Positions 15,088 to 24,410 are shown, numbered from the stretch's first letter. The stretch: 42,796 nucleotides of DNA from Chloroflexota bacterium (GCA_009838965.1 VXQP01000100.1:1-42796); one strand, 5' to 3'. Notes: a model not told the origin generated them from the letters alone. Program-made: numbers and translations.

Positions 15088-15594
15088 ATGCAACAGCGAC
15101 GCAGACCAACGGCTACCGAACGGCTCCTGTCGTCCCTCCGGATGCCCGGCGAGGGAGAGCGCGCCGCACCGCCCGCACGCCGGGCGCAGGCCCCTCTGGA
15201 GCGCCCGCAAGCGTCCGTCCCGGAGGAGGGGCTGTACATCATCAGCGTGGCCGCGCGCATCCTGCACATGCACCCGCAGACGCTCCGCAAGTACGAGCGC
15301 GTGGGGCTCGTGCGGCCGTCGCGGACGGTCGGGATGCTGCGGCTGTATTCGGAGCGCGACATCGCGAAACTGCGCATGATCAAGCACCTCGTGGACGAGA
15401 TGCGCCTGAACCTTGCCGGCGTCGAGATGGCGATGGCCGTCTTCGACCGTCTCTCCTCGGCGATGGAAGCGGCGCAGGCCCCTCCCGCCCAGCCCGCACG
15501 TGCGGCCGTGCCGTTCGAGCAGGCGATGCAGGACATCCTGGAGATGTTCCTCGGAACGAGCAGACCGACACCCCGCAAGCCCGGAGAGCGATAG
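15088..15594 (+). CDS. hspR: MerR-family heat-shock repressor HspR
   Basis: HspR represses chaperone genes by binding HAIR inverted repeats; free DnaK level modulates its activity in actinobacteria. In this 168-residue protein a MerR-type winged helix-turn-helix begins near residue 50 (YIISVAARILHMHPQTLRKY, then ERVGLVRPSRTVG and RLYSERDIAKLRMI). The MHPQTLRKYE segment is the hallmark of HspR among MerR proteins. Residues 1-48 are a Pro/Ala/Arg-rich extension, and the C-terminus has a helix ending in QDILEMFLG. The ATG at 15088 gives the best start; an upstream extension would cross the promoter. It leads an hspR-grpE-dnaK operon and is probably self-regulated. Confidence 0.88.
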   Translation: MQQRRRPTATERLLSSLRMPGEGERAAPPARRAQAPLERPQASVPEEGLYIISVAARILHMHPQTLRKYERVGLVRPSRTVGMLRLYSERDIAKLRMIKHLVDEMRLNLAGVEMAMAVFDRLSSAMEAAQAPPAQPARAAVPFEQAMQDILEMFLGTSRPTPRKPGER

Positions 15595-15599
15595 ACCCG

Positions 15600-16151
15600 A
15601 TGTTTACCGCAGACGAAGCACACGAACAGACCGACGCCGGCCAGCCGGAGGCTGCCGAGGCGCAGGCCCCGGAGGACCCCATCGCGCAGTTGGAGCGCGA
15701 GCGCGACGAGATGAAGGCGATCGCCCAGCGCGCGCAGGCCGACCTGGTCAACTACAAGCGCAGGGCTGAGGAGGAGCGCTGGGCGCTCGCGCGCAGCGCG
15801 TCGAACAGCGTCGTCAGCAAGCTCCTCCCCATCGCCGACGACCTGCAGCGCGCAGTGGACGCGCTCCCGGACGACGCGCCGGAGAGCTGGAGCAGCGGGC
15901 TGCAGCTCGTCTCCCAGAACATGCGCGCACTGCTGGAGTCGGAAGGCGTCACCCGGTTCGAACCCGCGCCGGGCGACCCGTTCGACCCCGCCGAGCAGGA
16001 GGCCATCGCCTCCCAGCCGAGCGCCGAGCACCCCTCCGGCGCCGTCCTCATGACCATCAGCGCAGGCTACCGCGGCAGGGACCGCGTGCTGCGCGCCGCA
16101 CAGGTCGTCGTCTCGCAGGGCGCGCCAGGCGACACGACAACGAACGACTAA
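15600..16151 (+). CDS. grpE: Nucleotide exchange factor GrpE
   Basis: GrpE releases ADP from DnaK. The 183 residues comprise an acidic, disordered N-terminus (about 1-25), a long helix ([20 protein letters not shown], then NYKRRAEEE), and the beta-wing region ([20 protein letters not shown], then [24 protein letters not shown]) with the family's conserved FDP…EA and GY…RVLRPA-like patterns. It begins five bases after the hspR stop and is followed by dnaK after 19 bases, with AAGGAG in the gap. Confidence 0.92.
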   Translation: MFTADEAHEQTDAGQPEAAEAQAPEDPIAQLERERDEMKAIAQRAQADLVNYKRRAEEERWALARSASNSVVSKLLPIADDLQRAVDALPDDAPESWSSGLQLVSQNMRALLESEGVTRFEPAPGDPFDPAEQEAIASQPSAEHPSGAVLMTISAGYRGRDRVLRAAQVVVSQGAPGDTTTND

Positions 16152-16170
16152 CACCGCAAGGAGTAATGGA

Positions 16171-18087
16171 ATGGCGAAGGTAATAGGGATAGACCTCGGA
16201 ACGACCAACTCGGCGATGGCCGTCATGGACGCAGGGGAGCCGCTCGTCCTCGAGAACACGGAAGGCGGGCGCACGACCCCGTCCGTCGTCGCCGTCAACC
16301 CCAAGAACGGCGAGCGGTACGTCGGCATGGTCGCCAAGCGGCAGGCGGTGACCAACCCGGTCAACACCGTCTACTCCGTGAAGCGGCTCATCGGGCGGAA
16401 GTTCACCGAGACCGAGGCGGAGCGCAAGACGCTCGGCTACGTCACCAAGGCCGGCAAGGCGGGAGACGCCGCCGTCGTCATGAACGACCGCGACTACTCC
16501 CCGCCGGAGATCTCCGCCATGGTGCTCCAGAAACTGAAGACCGACGCGGAGGCGAAGCTGGGTGAGCCGGTGAACCAGGCCGTCATCACGGTGCCCGCCT
16601 ACTTCAACGACAGCCAGCGGCAGGCGACCAAGGACGCCGGGACGATCGCGGGCCTGGAGGTGCTGCGCATCATCAACGAGCCCACCGCCGCGGCGCTCGC
16701 CTACGGACTCGACAAGCACCAGGACGAGGTCATCGCCGTCTACGATCTCGGCGGGGGCACCTTCGACATCTCCATCCTCCACATCGGCGACGGCGTCTTC
16801 GAGGTGAAGTCCACCAACGGCGACACGCACCTCGGCGGGGACGACTTCGACCAGCGCGTCATCGACTGGCTCGCCGACGAGTTCAAGCGCGAGCAGGGCA
16901 TCGACCTGCGCGACGACCGCATGGCCCTCCAGCGCCTGAAGGAGGCCGCCGAGCGCGCCAAGATCGAGCTCTCCAGCGCACAGCAGACGGAGATCAACCT
17001 GCCGTTCGTCACGGCGGACGCCTCCGGCCCCAAGCACCTCGCGATGAGCCTCACCCGCTCCAGGCTGGAGCAGCTGACCGTCGACCTCGTCGCCCGTACC
17101 GTCGGCCCGTGCCAGCAGGCGCTGAAGGACGCGGGCGTCAGCGCGGGCGACGTTGCGGAGGTCGTCCTCGTGGGCGGCATGACGCGCATGCCCGCCGTCA
17201 TCGACCGGGCGAAGGAGCTGTTCGGCAAGGAGCCGCACAAGGGCGTCAACCCGGACGAGGTCGTCGCCGTCGGCGCGGCCATCCAGGCCGGCGTCCTGCA
17301 GGGCGACGTCACCGACATCCTGCTGCTGGACGTGACGCCGCTCACGCTCGGCATCGAGACGCTCGGCGGCGTGGCGACGCCGCTCATCAAGCGCAACACC
17401 ACCATCCCCACGTCCATGAGCGAGATGTTCACCACCGCCGCGGACGGCCAGCCCAGCGTGGAGATCCACGTGCTGCAGGGCGAGCGCACGATGGCCGGCG
17501 AGAACAAGACGATAGGCCGCTTCAACCTGGACGGCATCGCGCCCGCGCCGCGCGGCATCCCGCAGATCGAGGTGTCGTTCGACCTGGACGCCAACGGCAT
17601 CCTGAACGTCTCCGCGAAGGACAAGGCCACCGGCAAGGAGCAGCGCATCACCATCACCGCGAGCTCCGGCCTCGCCAAGGACGAGGTCGAGCGCCTCGTG
17701 AAGGAGGCGGAGGCGCATGCCGAAGAGGACGCGCGCAAGCGCGAGCAGATCGAGGCGCGCAACATCGCCGACACCAGTGCCTACCAGGCCGAGAAGACGC
17801 TGCAGGAGTTCGGTGAGCAGATAGACGCCGACCTGAAGAGCGAGGTCGAGGCGCGCATCGCGGACGTGCGGAGCGTGCTCGCGCAGGAGGATGCGGACGC
17901 CGCGTCACTGCAGGCAGCCACCCAGGCGCTCTCCGCCGCCGTCCAGAAGATCGGCGAGGCGGTCTACGCCCGCCAGCAGGCCGAGGCGGCGTCAGCCTCC
18001 GGGCCGGACGACGCTCCGCCGTCTGACGAAGGCCCCGGCGACGCCGGGGACGACGACACCATCGAGGGCGAGTACCGCGAGGTGTAG
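16171..18087 (+). CDS. dnaK: Chaperone DnaK (Hsp70)
   Basis: The ATP-dependent Hsp70 chaperone, 638 aa, which is the usual length. Signatures are [16 protein letters not shown] (residues 4-19), [20 protein letters not shown] (about 132), [20 protein letters not shown] (about 190) and [20 protein letters not shown] (about 332). The substrate-binding domain begins [14 protein letters not shown]. The C-terminus ends in EGEYREV, matching the acidic tail that binds co-chaperones. AAGGAG precedes the ATG. No dnaJ follows in this operon; a co-chaperone must be encoded elsewhere. A strong hairpin ends the operon. Confidence 0.97.
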   Translation: MAKVIGIDLGTTNSAMAVMDAGEPLVLENTEGGRTTPSVVAVNPKNGERYVGMVAKRQAVTNPVNTVYSVKRLIGRKFTETEAERKTLGYVTKAGKAGDAAVVMNDRDYSPPEISAMVLQKLKTDAEAKLGEPVNQAVITVPAYFNDSQRQATKDAGTIAGLEVLRIINEPTAAALAYGLDKHQDEVIAVYDLGGGTFDISILHIGDGVFEVKSTNGDTHLGGDDFDQRVIDWLADEFKREQGIDLRDDRMALQRLKEAAERAKIELSSAQQTEINLPFVTADASGPKHLAMSLTRSRLEQLTVDLVARTVGPCQQALKDAGVSAGDVAEVVLVGGMTRMPAVIDRAKELFGKEPHKGVNPDEVVAVGAAIQAGVLQGDVTDILLLDVTPLTLGIETLGGVATPLIKRNTTIPTSMSEMFTTAADGQPSVEIHVLQGERTMAGENKTIGRFNLDGIAPAPRGIPQIEVSFDLDANGILNVSAKDKATGKEQRITITASSGLAKDEVERLVKEAEAHAEEDARKREQIEARNIADTSAYQAEKTLQEFGEQIDADLKSEVEARIADVRSVLAQEDADAASLQAATQALSAAVQKIGEAVYARQQAEAASASGPDDAPPSDEGPGDAGDDDTIEGEYREV

Positions 18088-18119
18088 GCGGACGCGCTCA
18101 CGCCGCGTAAGACATCGCC

Positions 18120-18143
18120 GGGGGCGGCCTTCGGGCCGCCCCC
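18120..18143 (+). terminator. Strong hairpin terminator with UUCG loop after dnaK
   Basis: GGGGGCGGCC (18120-18129), TTCG (18130-18133) and GGCCGCCCCC (18134-18143) form a perfect 10-bp stem with a stable tetraloop; GTGCTTCTTC follows as a short pyrimidine tail. Confidence 0.8.
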
Positions 18144-18225
18144 GTGCTTCTTCGCGCTGCCCAGGTCGGCCCTTCCTGCCGCCCTTGTCGTGGTGACGAA
18201 GTGATGACGTTCGGGTTACGATGGT

Positions 18226-20046
18226 ATGAAGGCCATGCTTATCCGAAGACAAACACCCCTGGTCCTGCTGGCGATGCTCGTGGCGGCGGCTTTCGCGTCG
18301 CTGTTGCTGCTGCCCGCGTCCGGCCAGACCTTCGACAAAACAGAAGGCAAGACCGGCAGCGGCGGGTTCAGCGTCGGCGTGTTTGCCGGTATCGCGGATG
18401 CGCAGCTAGCGAAGAACGTATTCAACAGCACCTATAACACGTACGTCCCAACTAATCAGACTCCGGTTGCGCTCAGCTCGGGCATCACCAATCCCGGCGC
18501 GCACACCATGGGCGACACCGCGTACCTGGCGAACCCGGAGGTACAGCCTCAGTACACGTTCTTCGACGGAACGCTCTACGTCTCCAACGACCCCGAAGCG
18601 CACAACACGATCCTCATCACGGCGGTCGCTTCCGAAGTGACGCCGAACACCGACGGCTGCGTCGAGGCGACGGTGCGGAGCGGACGCGACACCATCACGG
18701 TGCAGATGCCGACGACGGCAGATACGGGCGGAAACACCTTCTACCAGGCGTTCGTCCGCGTCCTCGACCCACGCGTTGAGTTGCCACAGGGAACGCCGGA
18801 CTACGAGTCCAGCGACGGCCCGGACTGCGTGGAGGACACCAGTGTCACCCCCTCTCCCTCCTACTACGACACGGATGGGGTAGGACGGACCGAGATTGCC
18901 TCGATCCTCGGGCGGCACGGCGACACCGTCACCATCAGCATCGCTGGCGCCGGACAGGTGTCGCTGGAGGTGGACGGCGAGGGGCCGGATCTGGACGAGA
19001 TCACGCCGGAGCACGACAGCGCCTGGCGCTCTGGCCGCCTCGACTTCTCGTTCGAGGTGCGCGACGACGACTCCGGTCTGCGGCACGACGGCGAACTCGT
19101 GCGCTCGGCAGACGGCGACGACACGCAGGTCAACGGCGACCGCGACCAGGTGACCTCCGGCGAACCGCTCACCGTGCGCTCCCCCGGGCAGATCGCCGTG
19201 AACGGCAAGGCTGCCGACATAAGCCTCCGGGTGGGCTCCATGTCGGACATCACGGACATCGGGCGCTGGACGCTGCTCGGGAGCCGGCCGGGCGTCGCCT
19301 ACGAGTTCTCGGCGCGCGGGAACAACTTCGACGAGGGCCGCTACGTGATGGAGGTAACCGCCAGGGACCGCGCCGGCAACGAGACCATGAGCGTCGGGTG
19401 GTACGACGACATGGACGACCCTCAGCCGTACACGTTCACGATCGACGATACGGAGCCGTCCGTCCGCGCGGTGCAGGCAGGCGTCGGGTACGACACGCGC
19501 GAGGAGAAGGAGGTCCCCGACCGCAAGTCCATCATGGTGGACTTCGGTGAGGCGTTGCGCTCCGGGATCGACCACGAGCAGTTCACGGTCTCCGGTCATC
19601 GCGTGGTGGGCATCGTCCACCCGGGCCGCCTGTCGGGCGACGAGATGGCCATGGACATCGAAGGCAACCCGATAGACGACCCCCGCAGCCGCATCTACCT
19701 GCAGCTTGCGGACGAGCTGGCGTCCGACGAGACGCCGGACGTGCTGCTCTTCGGAGGGATCGTCTACGACCTCGCAGGCAACCCCAACGACTCCGTCGAC
19801 CGCACCGCGGAGGACACCGTCGCGCCGCTCTTCAGGGTCGGAGTGGCTGCGCTTGCGGAGGGGGTAACCCTCACCCCCCGGTCCCCTGCCCGCCAGGGAG
19901 GAAGGGAAGGGGCGGCTGGTCGCGAACGGCGACGGCGAGTTCGTCGTGGACGTACGCTCCGACGAGGAAGTGCGCCGCAGGCCGACGGTCTACTTCGTGG
20001 GCATCGACACGGTCGAGGGGACGAAGAACGGCACGAAGACCGGTAA
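18226..20046 (+). CDS. Secreted surface protein, 5' part of a gene split by a repeat-linked frameshift
   Basis: The N-terminus is a signal peptide (LVLLAMLVAAAFASLLLLPA, then SGQ). The following 500 or so residues are beta-rich, Asp/Gly/Thr-rich and low in Cys, with Ig-like or cadherin-like strands such as YVMEVTARDRAGNETM, TFTIDDTEPSVRAV and IVYDLAGNPNDSVD, as in large extracellular repeat proteins. Coherent sequence stops near 19850 (TVAPLFRVGVA). From there the frame runs through a family C repeat and continues as arginine-rich out-of-frame sequence to a stop at 20046. The surface protein resumes in another frame about 60 bases later (next entry). Probably a pseudogene or phase-variable gene; a sequencing error is less likely because the break coincides with a repeat. 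Confidence 0.7.
   Translation: MKAMLIRRQTPLVLLAMLVAAAFASLLLLPASGQTFDKTEGKTGSGGFSVGVFAGIADAQLAKNVFNSTYNTYVPTNQTPVALSSGITNPGAHTMGDTAYLANPEVQPQYTFFDGTLYVSNDPEAHNTILITAVASEVTPNTDGCVEATVRSGRDTITVQMPTTADTGGNTFYQAFVRVLDPRVELPQGTPDYESSDGPDCVEDTSVTPSPSYYDTDGVGRTEIASILGRHGDTVTISIAGAGQVSLEVDGEGPDLDEITPEHDSAWRSGRLDFSFEVRDDDSGLRHDGELVRSADGDDTQVNGDRDQVTSGEPLTVRSPGQIAVNGKAADISLRVGSMSDITDIGRWTLLGSRPGVAYEFSARGNNFDEGRYVMEVTARDRAGNETMSVGWYDDMDDPQPYTFTIDDTEPSVRAVQAGVGYDTREEKEVPDRKSIMVDFGEALRSGIDHEQFTVSGHRVVGIVHPGRLSGDEMAMDIEGNPIDDPRSRIYLQLADELASDETPDVLLFGGIVYDLAGNPNDSVDRTAEDTVAPLFRVGVAALAEGVTLTPRSPARQGGREGAAGRERRRRVRRGRTLRRGSAPQADGLLRGHRHGRGDEERHEDR
19865..19912. repeat. Family C repeat inserted within the surface-protein gene
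   Basis: Read on the minus strand, CCCCTTCCCTTCCTCCCTGG…GGGGGGTGAGGGT matches the unit at about 40434-40483 (CCCTCTCCCCTTGGGAGAGG…GGGGGTGAGGGT). It introduces a TAA (19865-19867) in the frame used downstream and shifts the reading frame. Confidence 0.7.
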
Positions 20047-21274
20047 GTACGTCTACTCGATACGGAGTGTGCAGACCGGCGGCGCGCTCGTGGAGCAGGA
20101 GGACCCGCTCCACTGGCGCAGGGCGTACGAGGCGTCCCGCCTGACCGGCCTCGGCGAACTGATCGGCGTGATCGTGTCCGCGGAGGACGAGAACCGCAAC
20201 GTCTTCTCGACGCCCGGCTGGAAGCCGGCTTCACGACAGGACAACCCGTCGGACGACGACGTACTCGACGTCGAGGCGATGGACGAGGCGGGGCTGCTGC
20301 TCGAGCTGGACACGGACTTCAACGACGACGCGACGCCGGAGTTGCGGGTGACCCCGCGCCGCGGGCAGGAAGACGACGAAACGGAGAGCGCGAGGCCGAT
20401 CGTGGCCATGCTGTTCTCAGCGGAGGGGGAGGAGTACGCGCTCTGCCCCTCGGGCACCAACGGCGGCTGCGGTGGCGACAACCCGGACGCGGAGTTCTCG
20501 GACTCGCACGCGAAGGTGTACATCACCGAGATCACGCTGAACGGAGGCGATGCGTCGGCGCGGTTGAGCAGGGTCGACGATGCGCAGTTCGCGCTCCAGG
20601 CGGGGAACCTGGCGCAGGGACGCCACGAGGTCGTCTACAAGGCGGTCGACGAGGCGGGCAACGAGGCTGAGGGCGAGTTCGCATTCTCGGTCGTGGCGCG
20701 CGGCGCCTACGAGATCGACATATCGCCAGGCTGGAACCTGATCTCGGTGCCGGGAACGCCGGTGGACCCGTCGCTGAACGCCGTGATTCCTCCCAGTGGG
20801 GGAATCTCGGCAGTGATGTCGTACCAGGACAGCAACTGGCTGACGGCGGCGGTGGATGAGGACGGTTCGTGGCGCGGCAGCCTGACGGAGATCGAGGCGG
20901 GCTACGGCTACTGGGTGTACGCGACGTCGTTCGCAACGGTCGCGCCGCTGATCCCGGAGCCGGAGACGACGTCGCTGCCGCCGACGGTCCGCGTGAACCA
21001 CGGCTGGAACCTGCTGGGCGTCATAGACCTGTTCCAGAACGCGGCAGGGAAGGCGCCGGGAGCAGGAGACGGGGACGGCGAAGCCGACAACTACTTCGGC
21101 AGCTTCGATTGGCGCGTCGCCTACACCTTCGACGGGCAGTACCACCGCTGGGTGCGCATCGCTCCGGAGGACGACAAGGACGACGAAGAAGAGGACGACG
21201 ACGAGCCGCCTGAGATCGTGAACGGCAGGGGCTACTGGGTGTGGTCCGCGGAGCCGGGCACGCTCGTACCGTAG
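19946..21274 (+). CDS. Surface protein, 3' part of the split gene
   Basis: The frame is open from 19868, but the first plausible start is GTG at 19946; coherent protein begins slightly earlier (LVANGDGEFVVDVRSDEE). No ribosome-binding site is visible, so independent translation is doubtful. The 442 residues include PTVYFVGIDTVEGTKNGTK, an Ig-like element (HEVVYKAVDEAGNEAEGEF) and two C-terminal copies of a Gly-Trp-Asn-Leu domain (SPGWNLISVPGTP and NHGWNLLGVIDLF), each ending in GYGYWVYA or GRGYWVWS. Such domains end many bacterial surface proteins. An acidic stretch (DDKDDEEEDDDE) may bind Ca2+. Together with the preceding entry it would make a protein of about 1000 residues. Confidence 0.65.
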   Translation: MDVRSDEEVRRRPTVYFVGIDTVEGTKNGTKTGKYVYSIRSVQTGGALVEQEDPLHWRRAYEASRLTGLGELIGVIVSAEDENRNVFSTPGWKPASRQDNPSDDDVLDVEAMDEAGLLLELDTDFNDDATPELRVTPRRGQEDDETESARPIVAMLFSAEGEEYALCPSGTNGGCGGDNPDAEFSDSHAKVYITEITLNGGDASARLSRVDDAQFALQAGNLAQGRHEVVYKAVDEAGNEAEGEFAFSVVARGAYEIDISPGWNLISVPGTPVDPSLNAVIPPSGGISAVMSYQDSNWLTAAVDEDGSWRGSLTEIEAGYGYWVYATSFATVAPLIPEPETTSLPPTVRVNHGWNLLGVIDLFQNAAGKAPGAGDGDGEADNYFGSFDWRVAYTFDGQYHRWVRIAPEDDKDDEEEDDDEPPEIVNGRGYWVWSAEPGTLVP

Positions 21275-21296
21275 GCTGTGCGCTCGGAGGGGCGAC

Positions 21297-21920
21297 GTGG
21301 GACTGCTTGAGACGCATGTCGTCAGGAAGCACGACGGTCTGGCGGTTGTCCTGTGGGAAGGACAGCTTCTGCGGCTGACGCAGCCGGAGGGCCCGCAGGT
21401 TATCGACTTCAACGCGTTCAACCTGGACAACCCCTGGGAACACCTGGGGTCGTCGGTGACGCGACGCCGGGAGACGACCCATCCGACCACGGGGACCAAG
21501 CTTTGGACACGGCCACCGTGGGAGCGTCCGATGCTCGAGGTCACCGCTGACACCGTCGAGCACCAGCCGTCGCCCAGCGGGGCGGTCACGCACGACACGC
21601 TCAGCGGGCGATGTTGCGCCGTCAGCAGAGTGGAGCGTTACGGCATCGACTCGCCGGGGTGCCAGGAGATCCTCGCGAAAGCAGTGGAGCCGTTCGGCCT
21701 CGACGGGAACTACGTGCACGACCCGTTCAACATCTTCATGCGCACGGGGATCGACGAGAACGGCCGGACGTTCTGGGAGGAGCCGTTCGACGTGAAGGAG
21801 GGCGACTACATCGACATGCGGGCGCTGATGCCGTGCATCGTCGCGGTCTCAGCCTGCCCCGGCCGGTCGAGCGGCCCCGGCGAGCGGGCGCTGGGCCTCG
21901 AGATATACGAGGCCGGATAG
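21297..21920 (+). CDS. DUF1989 (urea carboxylase-associated family) protein
   Basis: A 207-residue protein of the DUF1989 family, whose members occur next to urea carboxylase and in other amine catabolism settings; their own reaction is not firmly known. Family blocks are LLRLTQPEGPQVIDFNAFN near residue 25, HDTLSGRCC, YVHDPFNIFM near 140 with a probable metal-binding His/Asp, GDYIDMRALM and the C-terminal VSACPGRSSGPG. GGAGG six bases before the GTG at 21297 fixes the start. There are no urea carboxylase or allophanate hydrolase genes nearby, so it stands alone here, convergent with a rhodanese gene. Confidence 0.82.
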   Translation: MGLLETHVVRKHDGLAVVLWEGQLLRLTQPEGPQVIDFNAFNLDNPWEHLGSSVTRRRETTHPTTGTKLWTRPPWERPMLEVTADTVEHQPSPSGAVTHDTLSGRCCAVSRVERYGIDSPGCQEILAKAVEPFGLDGNYVHDPFNIFMRTGIDENGRTFWEEPFDVKEGDYIDMRALMPCIVAVSACPGRSSGPGERALGLEIYEAG

Positions 21921-21931
21921 ACGGCGGCAGC

Positions 21932-22324
21932 TCAGTTGCAGCCGCACCTGATGCCCGCTGCGACGACCGCTCCGGACCCGTGGGTCGGATGGCCGTCCCG
22001 CTTCCACCAGTCCAGCCCCCCGATGAGTTCGCGCACCTGGAACCCCAGTTGCAGCAGCTTCATCGCGGTCTGCGTCGACGCGTTGCACCCGATGCCGTCG
22101 CAGTAGCAGACATAGGTTTTCGACCTGTCGAACGAGGTGGTCGTCTCGGCGCTGATCTCCCGGTGCGGGAGACTTATCGCGCCCGGGATGTGCTCGTGAG
22201 CGTAGGCGCTCGCGGCGCGCCCGTCGACCACGACGACAGGTTCGCCCTTCTCGATGGCCTCGTACAGGTCCGCCGAGTCCGTCTCATACGCCAGTTTGGC
22301 CTGGTAGTAGCTGAGTTGGTCCAT
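21932..22324 (-). CDS. Rhodanese-domain sulfurtransferase with C-terminal CxC
   Basis: A 130-residue single-domain rhodanese, which moves sulfane sulfur through a persulfide on an active-site cysteine. Residues 29-36 (PVVVVDGR) and 41-53 (YAHEHIPGAISLP) are the usual CH2A-like blocks, and the active-site loop is YVCYCDGIGCNAS with Cys75 the probable nucleophile. The loop has three cysteines (73, 75, 80), and the protein ends in CGCN, an added CxC not usual in the family; it could form a redox or metal pair. It is the last gene of the minus-strand group reaching up to 27276. Confidence 0.87.
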   Translation of the reverse strand: MDQLSYYQAKLAYETDSADLYEAIEKGEPVVVVDGRAASAYAHEHIPGAISLPHREISAETTTSFDRSKTYVCYCDGIGCNASTQTAMKLLQLGFQVRELIGGLDWWKRDGHPTHGSGAVVAAGIRCGCN

Positions 22325-22372
22325 GCTCGCGATCCTTTCCGCGGCAACTAGAAGAGCTGTGGAACAACCATT

Positions 22373-22921
22373 CTACCTGACTACGGCACTCTCCCAGCGA
22401 TCGCGGGTCATGCCGTAGAGAAGCGTGTCCCAGTCGCGGCCCTTGAAGTGTTCGGTGGCAGCCTGCCTGCCTTCGAGCGACATCCCAAGCTTCTCCAGGA
22501 CGCGGGCGGAGGCAACATTCTCCGCGATGCACCACGATGAGAGACGGCGCACCCCCAGCTCGCGGAACGCGAAGTCCGCCATCGCCGTCGCCGCCTCGGT
22601 CGCGTAGCCCCGGCCCCAGTACTCGGGCGATAGCTCGAAGCCGATGTCCGCCTCGGTGTCGTCGTCAGGCTTGCGGCGCACGCCGCAACTGCCGACGAGC
22701 GCCCCGCTCTCGCGCAGCAGGACAGCGAGTTGGAAACGGCGTCGCGGAGACTCGGACTGCCAGTCGATGAACTGTTGGACGAACCGCTGCGCATCGTCGA
22801 GCGTGCGCCCTTCCCACGGGTAGTAGCGGAGGTAGCGGGCGTCGCTCTGATAGGCGAGCACGGCAGGAGCATCGTCCTCCGTGTACTCGCGCAGGACAAG
22901 CCGGGGCGTCTCCAGGCGCAT
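22373..22921 (-). CDS. GNAT N-acetyltransferase, RimJ/RimL-like
   Basis: A 182-residue acetyltransferase of the RimJ/RimL type, using acetyl-CoA to acetylate a protein N-terminus or small amine. It begins with the typical ETPRLVLREYTEDDA, has the central strand FELSPEYWGRGYATEA containing the acetyl-CoA pyrophosphate loop (R/Q-x-x-G-x-G/A as WGRGYA), and ends with WCIAENVASARVLEKLGM, EGR, the usual family ending. The substrate cannot be told. It lies eight bases downstream of the small cupin gene. Confidence 0.9.
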   Translation of the reverse strand: MRLETPRLVLREYTEDDAPAVLAYQSDARYLRYYPWEGRTLDDAQRFVQQFIDWQSESPRRRFQLAVLLRESGALVGSCGVRRKPDDDTEADIGFELSPEYWGRGYATEAATAMADFAFRELGVRRLSSWCIAENVASARVLEKLGMSLEGRQAATEHFKGRDWDTLLYGMTRDRWESAVVR

Positions 22922-22929
22922 GGCGCAGG

Positions 22930-23280
22930 CTAGCGCCCGTAGTCGTCCTGCAGCCGCACGACGTCTTCCAGCTCCGGCGTGCTCACCTCGAGGATGACGG
23001 CGGGTTCCGTGGACATCCCCTCGATGCGGTGCACCGTGCCGGGGTCGACCATGTACGGCTCGCCGAACTCCATGACGATGTCCCGCGGGCCACGCTCATC
23101 GGTGAGGTTCAGGAGCGCGTGGCCGCGCACCAGCAACATCGTCTCGCGCTTCTGCTCGTGGTACTGCTTGCTCAGCCGCTGACCGCGGCGGATGCGCAGG
23201 TACTTGATGCAGTACGCCTCGTTCAGGTCAACGATGTGCTCGCTGCCCCATGGCTTTGGTATGACGTCGCCAGGCTTCAT
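22930..23280 (-). CDS. Small cupin, mannose-6-phosphate isomerase type II-like
   Basis: A 116-residue single cupin resembling the C-terminal isomerase domain of type II phosphomannose isomerase/GDP-mannose pyrophosphorylase. KPWGSEHIVDLNEAY opens the protein; RGQRLSKQYHEQKRETMLLV holds the metal-ligand region, followed by PGTVHRIEG with the second cupin His, and the end TPELEDVVRLQDDYGR is the family's common C-terminus. It could isomerise or bind a sugar phosphate; the exact substrate is unknown. Confidence 0.85.
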   Translation of the reverse strand: MKPGDVIPKPWGSEHIVDLNEAYCIKYLRIRRGQRLSKQYHEQKRETMLLVRGHALLNLTDERGPRDIVMEFGEPYMVDPGTVHRIEGMSTEPAVILEVSTPELEDVVRLQDDYGR

Positions 23281-23316
23281 CTCAACTCCGATTCTATCGC
23301 GTCGCTCCGCGCCATC

Positions 23317-24399
23317 CTAGAGTGCGCTGGCCGAAATTCGGGCTTCATCGAACCGCAATCCGAGTCCGGGCTCGTCCGGCATCACGAGGCGCCCCGTCGC
23401 GGGGTCGAGTTGCGGCACCTCTTCGAACAGCGCGAACGCCCACGGCATGTGCTCGACGTAGAGGCCGTTCGGCGCGGCGGCAAGCGCGTGGCCGAGTATC
23501 TCCGGCGCCAGGTGGGTCACCACCGGCAGGTTGTACGCCTCGGCCATGTGCGCGGCCTTCATCCACTGCGTGATGCCGCCCACGCGCAGCAGGTCCACCA
23601 TGACGATGTCGATGGAGCGCGCCTCCAGCATGTGGCGGAACGGCTCGACGCCGTAGTGGTACTCGCCCGCGGCGATAGGGGTGTCCAGCGCATCGGCGAT
23701 GCGCGCGAGCCCGGCATAGTCCTGGAAGTGCACCGGGTCCTCCAGCCAGAAGAGGTCGTACTCGGCCATGCCACGCCCCACGGTGATAGCCCTGTTCACG
23801 TCCCACCCCTGGTTGATGTCGACCATGAGGTCGACGCCATCGCCGACTGCCTCGCGCATCGTGCGCAGCCGCGCTAGCTCCGCTTGCGCCGACGCCTCGG
23901 CTCCCATGCGGAACTTCATCGCGCGGAAGCCCTGCCCGACGAGGTCGGCGGCGGTGGCGGCGAGCGCTTCGAGGTCGTAGTGCCGCCAGAGGAAGCCGCT
24001 GGCGTAGGTGGGGACGGAGCCGGAGGCCGCGCCCAGCAGCTTCCAGACCGGCATCCCCAGCGCCTTGCCGCGGATGTCCCAGAGCGCCACGTCTATCGCT
24101 GAGATGGCGCGCGTCACGAGCCCCGCGGGCGACCCGCCGCCCGCCTTACGGGCGAGGTTCTTCCCTATCGCCTCAACGGCGTGCGGGTCAGCGCCGACCG
24201 TCTCCGCCGCGAGCGCGTCCACCATCTCCTTCAGCGCCTTCGTGACGAGCGTCGACGCGAAGCCCGCGTAGGCGATGCCTTCGATGCCGTCGTCCGTGCG
24301 CAGGCGGAGCGTGACGTAGTCGGCCTCCTCGCGCGGCGCGGCCGGTCCCGGCTCGCGCGGGATGCGGACTGCCATCGTCTCGAACGACGCTATGCGCAT
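23317..24399 (-). CDS. Mandelate racemase/muconate lactonizing enzyme family protein (enolase superfamily)
   Basis: A 360-residue enzyme that would abstract a proton next to a carboxylate using Mg2+. The N-terminal capping domain is followed by the barrel with FRAMKFRMG (Lys of the KxR motif), VDINQGWD and WLEDPVHF and AAGEYHYG (three metal ligands Asp, Glu, Glu) and VVTHLAPEILGHAL, where the His corresponds to the catalytic His of mandelate racemase. The late VEHMPW block fits sugar-acid dehydratases. Likely an acid sugar dehydratase or racemase; the substrate is undetermined. The neighbouring sugar-phosphate-type cupin fits a sugar catabolism cluster but does not prove it. Confidence 0.87.
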   Translation of the reverse strand: MRIASFETMAVRIPREPGPAAPREEADYVTLRLRTDDGIEGIAYAGFASTLVTKALKEMVDALAAETVGADPHAVEAIGKNLARKAGGGSPAGLVTRAISAIDVALWDIRGKALGMPVWKLLGAASGSVPTYASGFLWRHYDLEALAATAADLVGQGFRAMKFRMGAEASAQAELARLRTMREAVGDGVDLMVDINQGWDVNRAITVGRGMAEYDLFWLEDPVHFQDYAGLARIADALDTPIAAGEYHYGVEPFRHMLEARSIDIVMVDLLRVGGITQWMKAAHMAEAYNLPVVTHLAPEILGHALAAAPNGLYVEHMPWAFALFEEVPQLDPATGRLVMPDEPGLGLRFDEARISASAL

Positions 24400-24410
24400 G
24401 CGTTTGCCTC

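Noticed and set aside
19850-19950. Programmed ribosomal frameshift in the surface-protein gene
   Set aside because: No slippery heptamer is present and the shift coincides with a copy of an interspersed repeat, which is the simpler explanation.
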